Shown here piece after piece: positions 37,791 to 45,613 of a stretch of 64,000 nucleotides of DNA. Within the stretch, counting starts at the first letter, position 1; every line of letters begins with the position of its first letter. The DNA comes from Teichococcus aerophilus (GTDB taxonomy: Bacteria; Pseudomonadota; Alphaproteobacteria; Acetobacterales; Acetobacteraceae), in assembly GCF_014490485.1 (NCBI RefSeq), contig NZ_JACTVA010000015.1, forward strand, positions 7,358-71,357, read 5' to 3'. The position numbers and the translations under genes are program-made. The notes under the pieces are model-generated. The model did no database searches. It saw only the letters and a program-made list of their open reading frames with translations, and had not been told where the DNA came from.

Positions 37791-39319
37791 CAGACCCCGT
37801 TCGCCGCCAACAAGGTGGGCACGCGCTCCGCATGGCCGACGAGGTCGGTCAGCGGGATGGCATAGTCGCCGGTGAAGCAGGCGTCGCAATAGCTTGGCTT
37901 GGAGGCGTCACGCTTGTCCTGCCCAAGGGCGCGGTACAGGCCGTCCAAGGAGATGAAGGCGAGGCTGTCGGCACCGATGATGCGCGCCATCTCCTCGACG
38001 TCATGGTTGGCGGCCAGCAGCTTGGCGCGTTCCGGCGTGTCGATGCCGTAGAAGCAGGGATGCGTGGTGGGCGGCGAGGAGATGCGCATATGCACTTCCT
38101 TGGCACCGGCGGCGCGCACCATCTCGACGATCTTGCGGCTGGTGGTGCCGCGGACGATGGAATCGTCCACCAGGATCACCCGCTTGCCCTCGATCATCGG
38201 GCGGTTGGCGGAGTGCTTCAGCTTCACGCCCAGATTACGGATCTGGTCGGTCGGCTCGATGAAGGTGCGGCCGACATAGTGGTTGCGGATGATGCCCAGC
38301 TCGAACGGGATGCCGCTCTCGGCGGCGTAGCCCATGGCGGCGGGCACGCCCGAATCGGGCACCGGCACGATGACATCGGCCTCCACGCCACTTTCGCGGG
38401 AGAGTTCGGCGCCGATGCGCTTGCGAACCTCGTAGACATTGGTGCCTTCGACCACGGAGTCGGGGCGGGCGAAGTAGATGTACTCGAAGATGCAGAAGCG
38501 GCTCTGCACCCGGCCGAAGGGGCGGATGCTGCGCAGGCCGTTATGGTCGATGACCACCAGCTCGCCCGGCTCCACGTCCCGCACGAAGTCGGCGCCGACG
38601 ATGTCCAGCGCGCAGGTCTCGCTCGCCAGCACCCAACTGCCGCCCTCGGCCGGGCCCAGGCGGCCCAGCACCAGCGGGCGGACGCCCAGAGGGTCCCGCG
38701 CACCGATCATGGCGCCGTCATGCAGCGCGATCAGGCTATAGGCGCCCTGCACCTGCTTCAGCGCGTCGATCAGCCGGTCGATGACATTGGCGTAGAGGCT
38801 GATGGCGATGAGGTGGATGAAGACTTCGGAATCGGTCGTGCTCTGGAACAGGCAGCCGCGGCGGACCAGGGCACGCTTCAGCACGTTGGCATTGGTCAGG
38901 TTGCCGTTATGCGCGACGGCGAGGCCACCGAACTCGAACTCGGCATAGAGCGGCTGCACGTTGCGCAGCGCGGTCTCGCCCGTCGTGGCGTAGCGGTTGT
39001 GGCCGACGGCGGTGCGGCCGGGCAGGCCGGCCATCACCTTGGCGCTGCTGAAGGTATCGCCCACCAGGCCCTGGCCGCGATGAGCGTTGAATTCACCCTT
39101 CTCGGACAGGGCGACGATGCCGGCGGCTTCCTGCCCGCGATGCTGCAGGGCATGCAGGCCGAGGGCGGCCAGCGCCGCCGCGTCGGCGGCGTTCCAGATG
39201 CCGACGACGCCGCATTCCTCTTTGAAATGGTCGTCGTCCCCGGAGTCTTGGTCCCAGGGGTTGGTCGAGAGCATGGAGTGCATCGGCATCCTCATTTCCG
39301 GACGGGCCGGAAGGCTCAA
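37790..39319 (-). CDS. purF: Amidophosphoribosyltransferase
   Basis: PurF catalyses the first step of purine synthesis, making phosphoribosylamine from PRPP and glutamine. The 509-residue protein has a class II glutaminase domain whose mature N-terminal Cys36 (EECGVVGIW) is preceded by a propeptide. The PRPP-binding loop VILVDDSIVRGTTSRKIV lies near residue 370. Several in-frame ATGs near the start (39319, 39295, 39289, 39283, 39274) make the exact propeptide length uncertain. cvpA lies upstream on the same strand, as in E. coli, and an SDR gene is coupled downstream. Confidence 0.95.
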   Translation of the reverse strand: MSLPARPEMRMPMHSMLSTNPWDQDSGDDDHFKEECGVVGIWNAADAAALAALGLHALQHRGQEAAGIVALSEKGEFNAHRGQGLVGDTFSSAKVMAGLPGRTAVGHNRYATTGETALRNVQPLYAEFEFGGLAVAHNGNLTNANVLKRALVRRGCLFQSTTDSEVFIHLIAISLYANVIDRLIDALKQVQGAYSLIALHDGAMIGARDPLGVRPLVLGRLGPAEGGSWVLASETCALDIVGADFVRDVEPGELVVIDHNGLRSIRPFGRVQSRFCIFEYIYFARPDSVVEGTNVYEVRKRIGAELSRESGVEADVIVPVPDSGVPAAMGYAAESGIPFELGIIRNHYVGRTFIEPTDQIRNLGVKLKHSANRPMIEGKRVILVDDSIVRGTTSRKIVEMVRAAGAKEVHMRISSPPTTHPCFYGIDTPERAKLLAANHDVEEMARIIGADSLAFISLDGLYRALGQDKRDASKPSYCDACFTGDYAIPLTDLVGHAERVPTLLAANGV

Positions 39320-39428
39320 ATCCGGCGGGGGCCGGGTCCGAGAGAGCGGCCCGTGGAGGCCATCCCCTCAGTCTTCGTTCGGTCGCATGGTTCACGCCAT
39401 CCGGTGCGGCTACCGGTGGCGACCATGC

Positions 39429-39989
39429 TCAGCCGCGGTCCCGGGCGGGGGGCCTCAGCAATTCGTCCATGCTCGGCATGCTGCGTTGCGGCAGCTCCGG
39501 CAGGCGGGGGCGATACTCTGGCGGTAGTTGTAACACAAGTGTCTTGGCCGCATCGGCCACGATCGGCAGGGTCCGGGCCGATTGCACCGCGTCCGGCCAT
39601 CGGTCGGTGGACGGCAGGAACAGCCCGCCCACGATATAGGCGAGCACGACGAGGAAAGCACCTCTGGCGAATCCAAACACGATGCCCAGGGCGCGATCCA
39701 CCCCCCCGAGGACGGAATGGCGGACGGCGCCGGTCAGCCAGGAGATCAGCAGCTTCAGCACCAGCAGCGTGACGAGGAAGCCGATGCCGAGGGCGACGAT
39801 CTCCGCCATCCAGCTTTCGGGCAGGTATTTCAGCACCAGGGGCTTCAGCGCCGGCTGGAACCAGAAGGCGACGACGATCGCGCCGGCCCAGGCGCCGATT
39901 CCCAGCACCTCCCGCACGAAGCCGCGAAAGTAAGCGATGAGCGCCGAGAGCGCGAGCACCGCGAGGACAACGCCATCGACCCAGGTCAT
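39429..39989 (-). CDS. cvpA: CvpA family membrane protein
   Basis: The 186-residue protein has four to five hydrophobic segments: 7-25, 30-50, 62-86 and 101-127. It starts MTWVDGVVLAVLALSALIAYFRGFVREVLGI, the CvpA signature. The C-terminal tail is proline-rich and cytoplasmic or periplasmic. CvpA is linked to colicin V export and envelope stress; its exact role is unclear. It precedes purF as in enterobacteria, separated by 109 bases. Confidence 0.9.
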   Translation of the reverse strand: MTWVDGVVLAVLALSALIAYFRGFVREVLGIGAWAGAIVVAFWFQPALKPLVLKYLPESWMAEIVALGIGFLVTLLVLKLLISWLTGAVRHSVLGGVDRALGIVFGFARGAFLVVLAYIVGGLFLPSTDRWPDAVQSARTLPIVADAAKTLVLQLPPEYRPRLPELPQRSMPSMDELLRPPARDRG

Positions 39990-40024
39990 CGTGGCGCAGC
40001 CTATACCGGGGCGGCGATGCGGTG

Positions 40025-41467
40025 TCAGCCCTCGGTTTCGGCCGGGGCGGGCTTGTTGGCCGGCTTCCCGGCGGCTTTCGGCTTGGCGCCGGCGGCCAGC
40101 GGCGCGACCAGGTCGGCCAGGTGGCCGATCTCGGACAGGCGCAGCCCTTCGGGGGCCGAGGGCGCGCGGCCGCCACGGGCGACGCGGCGGGGCAGGGTGG
40201 CGGCGGCGAAGCCCAGCTTGGCGGCTTCCCGCAGGCGGGTATCGGTCTGCGCCACCTGCCGCACTTCGCCGGAAAGGCCGACCTCACCAAAGAACACCAT
40301 GTCCGGTGGTGTGGGCCGGTCCGTCGCCGCCGAGATCAGCGCGGCGGCGACGGCGAGATCCGCCGCCGGCTCGCCGATGCGCAGGCCGCCGGCCACGTTG
40401 AGATAGACGTCGTTCTGGCCGAGGCCGACCCGGGCGCGCGATTCGAGCACCGCCATCAGCATGGCCAGCCGCCCGGAATCCCACCCCACCACCTGCCGGC
40501 GAGGGGAACCCCCGTTGGCGCTGGGGGAAAGCAGCACCTGGATCTCCACCAACACGGGGCGTGATCCTTCCATGCCAGCGAAGACGGCACTGCCGGAAAT
40601 GTTGCCGCGCCGTTCCGCCAGGAACAGGGCGGAGGGGTTGGTGACCTCGACCAGGCCGCGATCGGTCATCTCGAAGACGCCGATCTCGTCCGTGGCGCCG
40701 AAGCGGTTCTTCACCGCGCGCAGGATGCGGAACTGGTGGCCGCGGTCGCCTTCGAAATACAGGGTGGCGTCCACCATGTGCTCCAGCACCCGGGGGCCGG
40801 CGAGGGTGCCTTCCTTGGTGACGTGGCCGACAAGGACGAGGGCGAAGCCGCGCGTCTTGGCCAGCCGCCCCAGCTCCGCCGCGCAGGCGCGGACCTGAGA
40901 GACGGTGCCGGGGGCCGAGTCGAGGCTGTCCAGCCATACGGTCTGGATCGAGTCCATGATGACCAGGGTGGCGTCGCGCTCTTCCTCCAGGCTTGCCGCG
41001 ATGTCGCGCAGGCTGGTGGCGGCGGCGAGGCCGAGGGGACTGTCGGCCAGGCCGAGGCGCTGGGCGCGCATCCGCACCTGGTCGATGGCTTCCTCGCCCG
41101 AGATGTAGAGGGTGCGCTTGCCGGCCGAGGCGACCTTGGCGGCGGCCTGCAACAGGATGGTAGATTTGCCGATGCCAGGGTCACCGCCCACCAGCACGAC
41201 GGAGCCGGGGACGAAGCCACCGCCCAGCACCTGGTCCAGCTCCGCGATGCCGGTGCGGGTGCGCGGCGGCGGATCGGCCCGGCCCTTGAGACCGACGAAC
41301 TCGATCTTGCGGCCACCGGCGCTTTTGCCGGCAGGGCCGGGGGCGCGGATTTCCGGCGCTTCCTCGGTGATGGTGTTCCACTCGCCGCAGGTGTCGCAGC
41401 GGCCTTGCCACTTGGCGCTGATGGCGCCGCAATTCTGGCAGACGAAGCGGGTGACGGATTTGGCCAT
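40025..41467 (-). CDS. radA: DNA repair protein RadA
   Basis: RadA is a RecA-like branch-migration ATPase acting in recombinational repair. The 480-residue product has an N-terminal zinc finger (Cys10, Cys13, Cys24, Cys27), Walker A GDPGIGKS at 95-102, the RadA-specific KNRFG at 253-257, and a C-terminal Lon-protease-like domain. The C-terminus adds a lysine/alanine/proline-rich tail. It is followed 35 bases later by cvpA. Confidence 0.95.
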   Translation of the reverse strand: MAKSVTRFVCQNCGAISAKWQGRCDTCGEWNTITEEAPEIRAPGPAGKSAGGRKIEFVGLKGRADPPPRTRTGIAELDQVLGGGFVPGSVVLVGGDPGIGKSTILLQAAAKVASAGKRTLYISGEEAIDQVRMRAQRLGLADSPLGLAAATSLRDIAASLEEERDATLVIMDSIQTVWLDSLDSAPGTVSQVRACAAELGRLAKTRGFALVLVGHVTKEGTLAGPRVLEHMVDATLYFEGDRGHQFRILRAVKNRFGATDEIGVFEMTDRGLVEVTNPSALFLAERRGNISGSAVFAGMEGSRPVLVEIQVLLSPSANGGSPRRQVVGWDSGRLAMLMAVLESRARVGLGQNDVYLNVAGGLRIGEPAADLAVAAALISAATDRPTPPDMVFFGEVGLSGEVRQVAQTDTRLREAAKLGFAAATLPRRVARGGRAPSAPEGLRLSEIGHLADLVAPLAAGAKPKAAGKPANKPAPAETEG

Positions 41468-41526
41468 GGGGCAGTTTTAGAACAAAACGCGCACAGGGGG
41501 TAGAGCTACTGGCGCGCTGTCTGCGC

Positions 41527-42219
41527 TCAGCTGTTCAGCAATGCATCGATCTCCGCCTGCGACATCGGTGCCATGGGCGGCGGCGCGGCCGCACCGTTCA
41601 GCAGCGCGTCGATGGCATCCTGCGACAGGTCCGACGAATCCGCGGCGGCCACCACCGTCCGCATCTCTGTCCGTACCTGCACCTGCGGCGCCCCGGGCGT
41701 CAGGCCGGCGCCGGGGACGATCTGTTCCAGCATGTTCTCCACCTGCTGCAGGTGCTGGATGGCGCGGCGGATGCGCTGGCCCGTGACGTCCTGGAAGCTG
41801 CAGGCTTCGAAGATGGAGTTCACCCGGGCAGAGAGCGCCTCGATCGATGCCTGGTCCTTCTGGCCGCTGGTGATCCAGGCCTGGATGGCCTCGGTGGCTT
41901 CCATGATGGTGTTGGCGGCGGCCTCGGTCGCCTGCACCACCGCCTCCAGCTCCAACCCGCTGTTGCGGGTGCTGGCGGCGGGGATGGCGACGAGTTGGGC
42001 GATCTGCTCATGCACCTTGCTGAGCTGGCCGGAGAGCTTCTCCTCCGCCATGTCGGCCATCTCGGAGGTGGCGCAGACCTCGGCGCTCAGCTCGGCGATG
42101 CGGCGGTCCACGAAGGTGCGCATCTCTTTGAACATCGGCGCGATCTCGGCCGTGATCGCGGCCCGCAGGCCTGGGATGGGCTCGGCGCCGGCAAGGTCGG
42201 ACAGGGCCTGGGCGGTCAT
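41527..42219 (-). CDS. cheZ: CheZ-type chemotaxis phosphatase with two FliM-like CheY-binding peptides
   Basis: The 230-residue, mostly helical protein has the CheZ catalytic helix FQDVTGQRI at 142-150. Its Asp144 and Gln148 occupy the i, i+4 positions used to dephosphorylate CheY-P. The C-terminus has two motifs, SQDAIDALLNG (199-209) and SQAEIDALLNS (220-230). They closely match the N-terminal CheY-P-binding peptide of the flagellar switch protein FliM. E. coli CheZ also ends in a CheY-tethering peptide, but of different sequence. No other che or flagellar gene is present, so it is an orphan copy. The start at 42219 is preferred over an upstream in-frame ATG at 42342. Confidence 0.85.
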   Translation of the reverse strand: MTAQALSDLAGAEPIPGLRAAITAEIAPMFKEMRTFVDRRIAELSAEVCATSEMADMAEEKLSGQLSKVHEQIAQLVAIPAASTRNSGLELEAVVQATEAAANTIMEATEAIQAWITSGQKDQASIEALSARVNSIFEACSFQDVTGQRIRRAIQHLQQVENMLEQIVPGAGLTPGAPQVQVRTEMRTVVAAADSSDLSQDAIDALLNGAAAPPPMAPMSQAEIDALLNS

Positions 42220-42298
42220 CGGCGGGGCTCCGGTGGAAAGCCCCCTGTTTAGGTGAGAAAAATGAAGAACGGGTTGCCGGGCGGGTGCGCCGATGGCC

Positions 42299-42496
42299 AG
42301 GCGCTGGAGGGAGCAGGAATTCTCCCTCCGGACCACACTCATCTTTTTCTGTACGTTTTCAGGGGCTGGCTACGGCTGGGCCGCCTCGCCCTAGGCAGCT
42401 GAGACCGCCGCGCGTGGGCCAGCATTAAGCAATGATCTTCACAGGCTGGCGGAGAATCAGAAAAAAGGTGTGTCTGGGGAATTCTTTCCCCAGCCT
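42299..42496. repeat. Intergenic inverted-end element, copy F (divergent)
   Basis: This is the shortest copy, about 198 bp. Left end: a GAGGGAGCAGGAATTCTCCCTC hairpin followed by a T-tract; right end: GGGGAATTCTTTCCCC. Both ends share ACAC-containing variants next to the T-tract, unlike the CCCC of other copies. The core lacks the palindrome but keeps a GTGGGCC-like fragment. It lies 17 bases downstream of the minus-strand VOC gene and upstream of the cheZ-type gene, filling most of the 293-base spacer. Confidence 0.65.
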
Positions 42497-42512
42497 TCCT
42501 TCCTGCCCAATC

Positions 42513-42938
42513 TCAGCCCGGAAGCGTCACCGCCCCATCCGGCGCGATGGAGAAATCCGGGTTCCAGGCCACTTCCCACAGGTGGCCATCGAGGTCCGCG
42601 AAGCAGCCCGTGTAGCCGCCCCAGAAGGCGTCCGACGCCGGCTTGGTGACGCGGCCGCCGGCCTGGGATACCTCGGCCAGCACGCTGTCGACCTCGGCCT
42701 TGTCGCGGGTGTTGTAGGCCAGGACGATGCCGCCGAAGCCGCTGCCCGCCGGCGCCACGCCGGAATCGGCGGCCAGGTCGGCGCGGGGGTAGAGCGAGAC
42801 GATGACGCCGCCGGCCTGGAAGAAGCTGACGCCCTCGGCTTGCCGCATGCCGCGTTGCCAGCCGAGGGCCTCATAGAATGCCGTGGCCCGGGCCAGGTCA
42901 GCGACAGCCAGGGTGACCAGGCTGAGCCGCTGTTCCAT
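42513..42938 (-). CDS. VOC family (glyoxalase-fold) protein
   Basis: This 141-residue protein of the vicinal-oxygen-chelate fold has two beta-alpha-beta modules: LSLVTLAVADLARATAFYEALGW (about 5-27) and GYTGCFADLDGHLWEVAWNP near the C-terminus, with metal-ligand candidates His/Glu. Such proteins include glyoxalases, dioxygenases and resistance proteins; no substrate can be assigned. It lies three bases downstream of mlaF on the same strand and may be cotranscribed. Confidence 0.85.
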   Translation of the reverse strand: MEQRLSLVTLAVADLARATAFYEALGWQRGMRQAEGVSFFQAGGVIVSLYPRADLAADSGVAPAGSGFGGIVLAYNTRDKAEVDSVLAEVSQAGGRVTKPASDAFWGGYTGCFADLDGHLWEVAWNPDFSIAPDGAVTLPG

Positions 42939-42941
42939 GGC

Positions 42942-43739
42942 CTATTTCCGCAGTTCCATGCTGATGGGGCCTTCGCGCTCGCCCCTGGCGAACTGGTCCA
43001 CCATGGCATTGCCGGTATCGCCCAGCGTGGCGGCCGGGCCGGTCCAGACGATGCGGCCCTTATGGATCATCGCCGCCGTATCGCCGATGCGGCGGGCACT
43101 GGCCATGTCGTGGGTGATGGAGACCGCGGTGGCGCCCAGCTTCTTCACGCAATCGACGATCAGCCCGTCGATCACCGCGCCCATGATCGGGTCCAGGCCG
43201 GTGGTCGGCTCATCGAAGAAGATGATGTCGGGCTGGGTGGCGATGGCGCGGGCCAGGCCGACGCGCTTCTGCATGCCGCCGGAAAGCTCGGAGGGCGAGA
43301 GGTCGCCGACGCTGCCGTCGAGGCCGACCTGGTTGAGGATCTCGCCCGCCTTGTCCCGCGCCTTGGCGCGGGTGATGCGCTTCTGGGCCAGCAGCTTGAA
43401 GCAGACATTCTCCCAGACCGGCAGGCTGTCGAACAGCGCGGCGTTCTGGAACAGCATGCCGATGCGGTCGTTCAGCGCCTCGCGCTCCCGCCGATTCATC
43501 GACAGCACGTCCCGGCCATCGATCTCGATGGTGCCGGCATCGGGCTGGATCAGGCCGAGGATGGACTTGATGGTGACCGACTTACCGGAGCCGGAGCCGC
43601 CGAGGATGACCATGCCCTGGCCGGCCTGGACGTCCAGGTCCACGCCATCCAGCACCTTCTTGGTGCCGAAGGTCTTCTTCAGGCCGCGCAGGCGGATCTT
43701 GGGCGTGCCGGCACTGGCGGGGGGGAGGGTGCTGCTCAT
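42942..43739 (-). CDS. mlaF: Phospholipid-transport ATP-binding protein MlaF
   Basis: This is the ATPase of the Mla ABC system that keeps outer-membrane lipid asymmetry (265 residues). Walker A GGSGSGKS is at 47-54. The signature LSPSELSGGMQKRVGLARA and Walker B DIIFFDEPTTGLDP are followed by the H-loop in ITHDMASARR. The pattern MQKRVGLARAIATQPDIIFFDEP is typical of MlaF. It overlaps mlaE by four bases. mlaD, mlaC and mlaB are not adjacent and would have to lie elsewhere. Confidence 0.92.
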   Translation of the reverse strand: MSSTLPPASAGTPKIRLRGLKKTFGTKKVLDGVDLDVQAGQGMVILGGSGSGKSVTIKSILGLIQPDAGTIEIDGRDVLSMNRREREALNDRIGMLFQNAALFDSLPVWENVCFKLLAQKRITRAKARDKAGEILNQVGLDGSVGDLSPSELSGGMQKRVGLARAIATQPDIIFFDEPTTGLDPIMGAVIDGLIVDCVKKLGATAVSITHDMASARRIGDTAAMIHKGRIVWTGPAATLGDTGNAMVDQFARGEREGPISMELRK

Positions 43740-44521
43740 CGGGAGAAGAACATCTCGGTCAGCACGTAGTCCAGGGCGAGGATGAGGATGGAGGAGGAGA
43801 CCACGGCGGCCGTGGTGGCCGCGCCGACGCCCTGGGCGCCACCCTTGCTGTTATAGCCGTGGTAGCTGCCCATCAGCGCTACCAGGAAACCGAACACCGC
43901 CGCCTTCACCAGGCCGGAGATGACGTCCATCGGTTCCAGGAAGTTGAGGGTGGAGTTGAGGTAGCTGGCCGAGCCGAAGCCGAGCTTGGCGGTGCCGATC
44001 AGCCAGCCGCCCATGACGCCCAGGATGTCCGCCACCACCACCAGCAGCGGCATGGCCAAGGCGCCGGCCAGCAGGCGCGGCGCCACCAGGTACTTCATGG
44101 GGTTGGTGGAGAGGGTGGTCAGCGCATCGATCTGGTCGGTGACGCGCATGGTGCCGATCTCGGCGGCGAAGGAGGCGCCGATGCGGCCGGCGACCATCAG
44201 GCCGGCCAGGACCGGGCCAAGCTCCCGCGTGATGGAGAGCACCACCACGTTCGCCACCGCGCTTTCCGCGCCGAAGCGGGAGAAGCCGGAATAGGATTGC
44301 AGCGCCAGCACCATGCCGGTGAACACCGCCGTCAGCGACACCACCGGCAGGGAGAAATAGGCGATCTCGACGAAGGCGCGGCCGATCAGGCGGGGATAGA
44401 AGGGCGGGCGCACCAGATGCGACACGCCTTCCACCGCGAACAGCGCGATGGCGCCCGCGCCACGGCACAGGCCGAGCACGCTGCGCCCGATGGCAGCCAG
44501 GAAGTTCAGGAGATACTGCAA
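43736..44521 (-). CDS. mlaE: Phospholipid-transport permease MlaE
   Basis: The 261-residue inner-membrane permease of the Mla complex has about five membrane segments. The MlaE signature includes the segment around MVLALQSYSGFSRFGAESAVA and the EIGTMRVTDQIDALTTLSTNPMKYLVAPR coupling helix (about 120-150). The 3' end overlaps mlaF (ATGA). It starts 12 bases after the alr stop, so dnaB-alr-mlaE-mlaF may share one transcript. Confidence 0.93.
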   Translation of the reverse strand: MQYLLNFLAAIGRSVLGLCRGAGAIALFAVEGVSHLVRPPFYPRLIGRAFVEIAYFSLPVVSLTAVFTGMVLALQSYSGFSRFGAESAVANVVVLSITRELGPVLAGLMVAGRIGASFAAEIGTMRVTDQIDALTTLSTNPMKYLVAPRLLAGALAMPLLVVVADILGVMGGWLIGTAKLGFGSASYLNSTLNFLEPMDVISGLVKAAVFGFLVALMGSYHGYNSKGGAQGVGAATTAAVVSSSILILALDYVLTEMFFSR

Positions 44522-44533
44522 TTCAGGGAGCCT

Positions 44534-45613
44534 TCATGCCGCGCCGAGATAGCGCCGGCGGTAGCGTGCGCCGAGGCTGGTCAATACTTCATAGCCGATG
44601 GTGCCGGCCAGGGCCGCCACCTCGTCCGGCGTCTGGCCGGGGCCGATCATTTCCACGCGGTCGCCCACCTGCATGTCGCCGGCATCCGTCACGTCGAGGG
44701 TGATGAGATCCATGGAGACCCGGCCTACCAGCTTCACAGGGCGGCCGGCGATGATGCCGATGCCCCGGCTGGACAACGCGCGAAGGTAACCGTCGGCATA
44801 GCCGGCGGCAATGGTCGCGATCCGGCTGTCACGCTTCGCAATCCAGGTGGCGCCGTAGCCGACCGGGGTGCCGGCCGGGACGTCCCGCAACTGGATGATC
44901 GGGATGGTCAGCCGCATTACCTGCCGCATCGGGTTCGGCTGGCCCGGCGTCGGGTTGATGCCGTAGGCGGCGCAGCCGGGGCGGGCGAGGTCCGACGTCA
45001 GGCCACGGAACAGGCCGGCGGAATTGGCCAGGCTGCGCGGCGTGTCCGGGAAGGCCCCGGCGGCCTCGGCGAAGCGGGAGACCTGCAGGGCGGTCAGCGG
45101 ATGGCCGGGGTCGTCCGCGCAGGCCAGGTGGGTCATGACGTAGCGCAGCCCGGCGTTGTCCAACACGCCCGGCGGCAGTTCCGCCCGTTGGGCGGCGGAG
45201 AGGCCGAGGCGCTCCATCCCGGTATCCAGGTGCAGGATGACGCCGGCATTCTGGCGCGGCGCGGCGGCCCAGGCGGCGATGTCCTGCGGCGTGTTCAGCA
45301 CGGGGGTGAGGCCGGCGCCCGAATCGGCGCCGGGGGGGAAGCCGCCCAGCACCGCGATCATCGGCGCGTTGCCGATGGCCTGCCGGAGGGCGAGGCCTTC
45401 CTGCAACTGCGCCACGAAGAAATGCCGGCAGCCGGCGCCGGCCATCGCCAGCGCCACCGGCACGGCACCCAGGCCGTAGCCATCCGCCTTCACCACCCCG
45501 GCGATATCGGCGCCATGGCGGTTTCGCAGCGTGTGCCAGTTGGCGACGATGGCACCGAGATCGACCTCCAGCTCGCCGGCCAGGGCCTCCTGCATCGCCT
45601 CAATAGTCGTCAT
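44534..45613 (-). CDS. alr: Alanine racemase
   Basis: This PLP enzyme makes D-alanine for peptidoglycan. The 359-residue product has the PLP lysine Lys42 in GVVKADGYGLG and the catalytic Tyr253 in VGYGATW. HLDTGMERLGL and the C-terminal MDLITLDV strand are also present. ATG at 45613 gives a 14-base overlap with the dnaB 3' end; a second ATG at 45625 is possible. dnaB-alr order is typical of alphaproteobacteria. Confidence 0.95.
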   Translation of the reverse strand: MTTIEAMQEALAGELEVDLGAIVANWHTLRNRHGADIAGVVKADGYGLGAVPVALAMAGAGCRHFFVAQLQEGLALRQAIGNAPMIAVLGGFPPGADSGAGLTPVLNTPQDIAAWAAAPRQNAGVILHLDTGMERLGLSAAQRAELPPGVLDNAGLRYVMTHLACADDPGHPLTALQVSRFAEAAGAFPDTPRSLANSAGLFRGLTSDLARPGCAAYGINPTPGQPNPMRQVMRLTIPIIQLRDVPAGTPVGYGATWIAKRDSRIATIAAGYADGYLRALSSRGIGIIAGRPVKLVGRVSMDLITLDVTDAGDMQVGDRVEMIGPGQTPDEVAALAGTIGYEVLTSLGARYRRRYLGAA

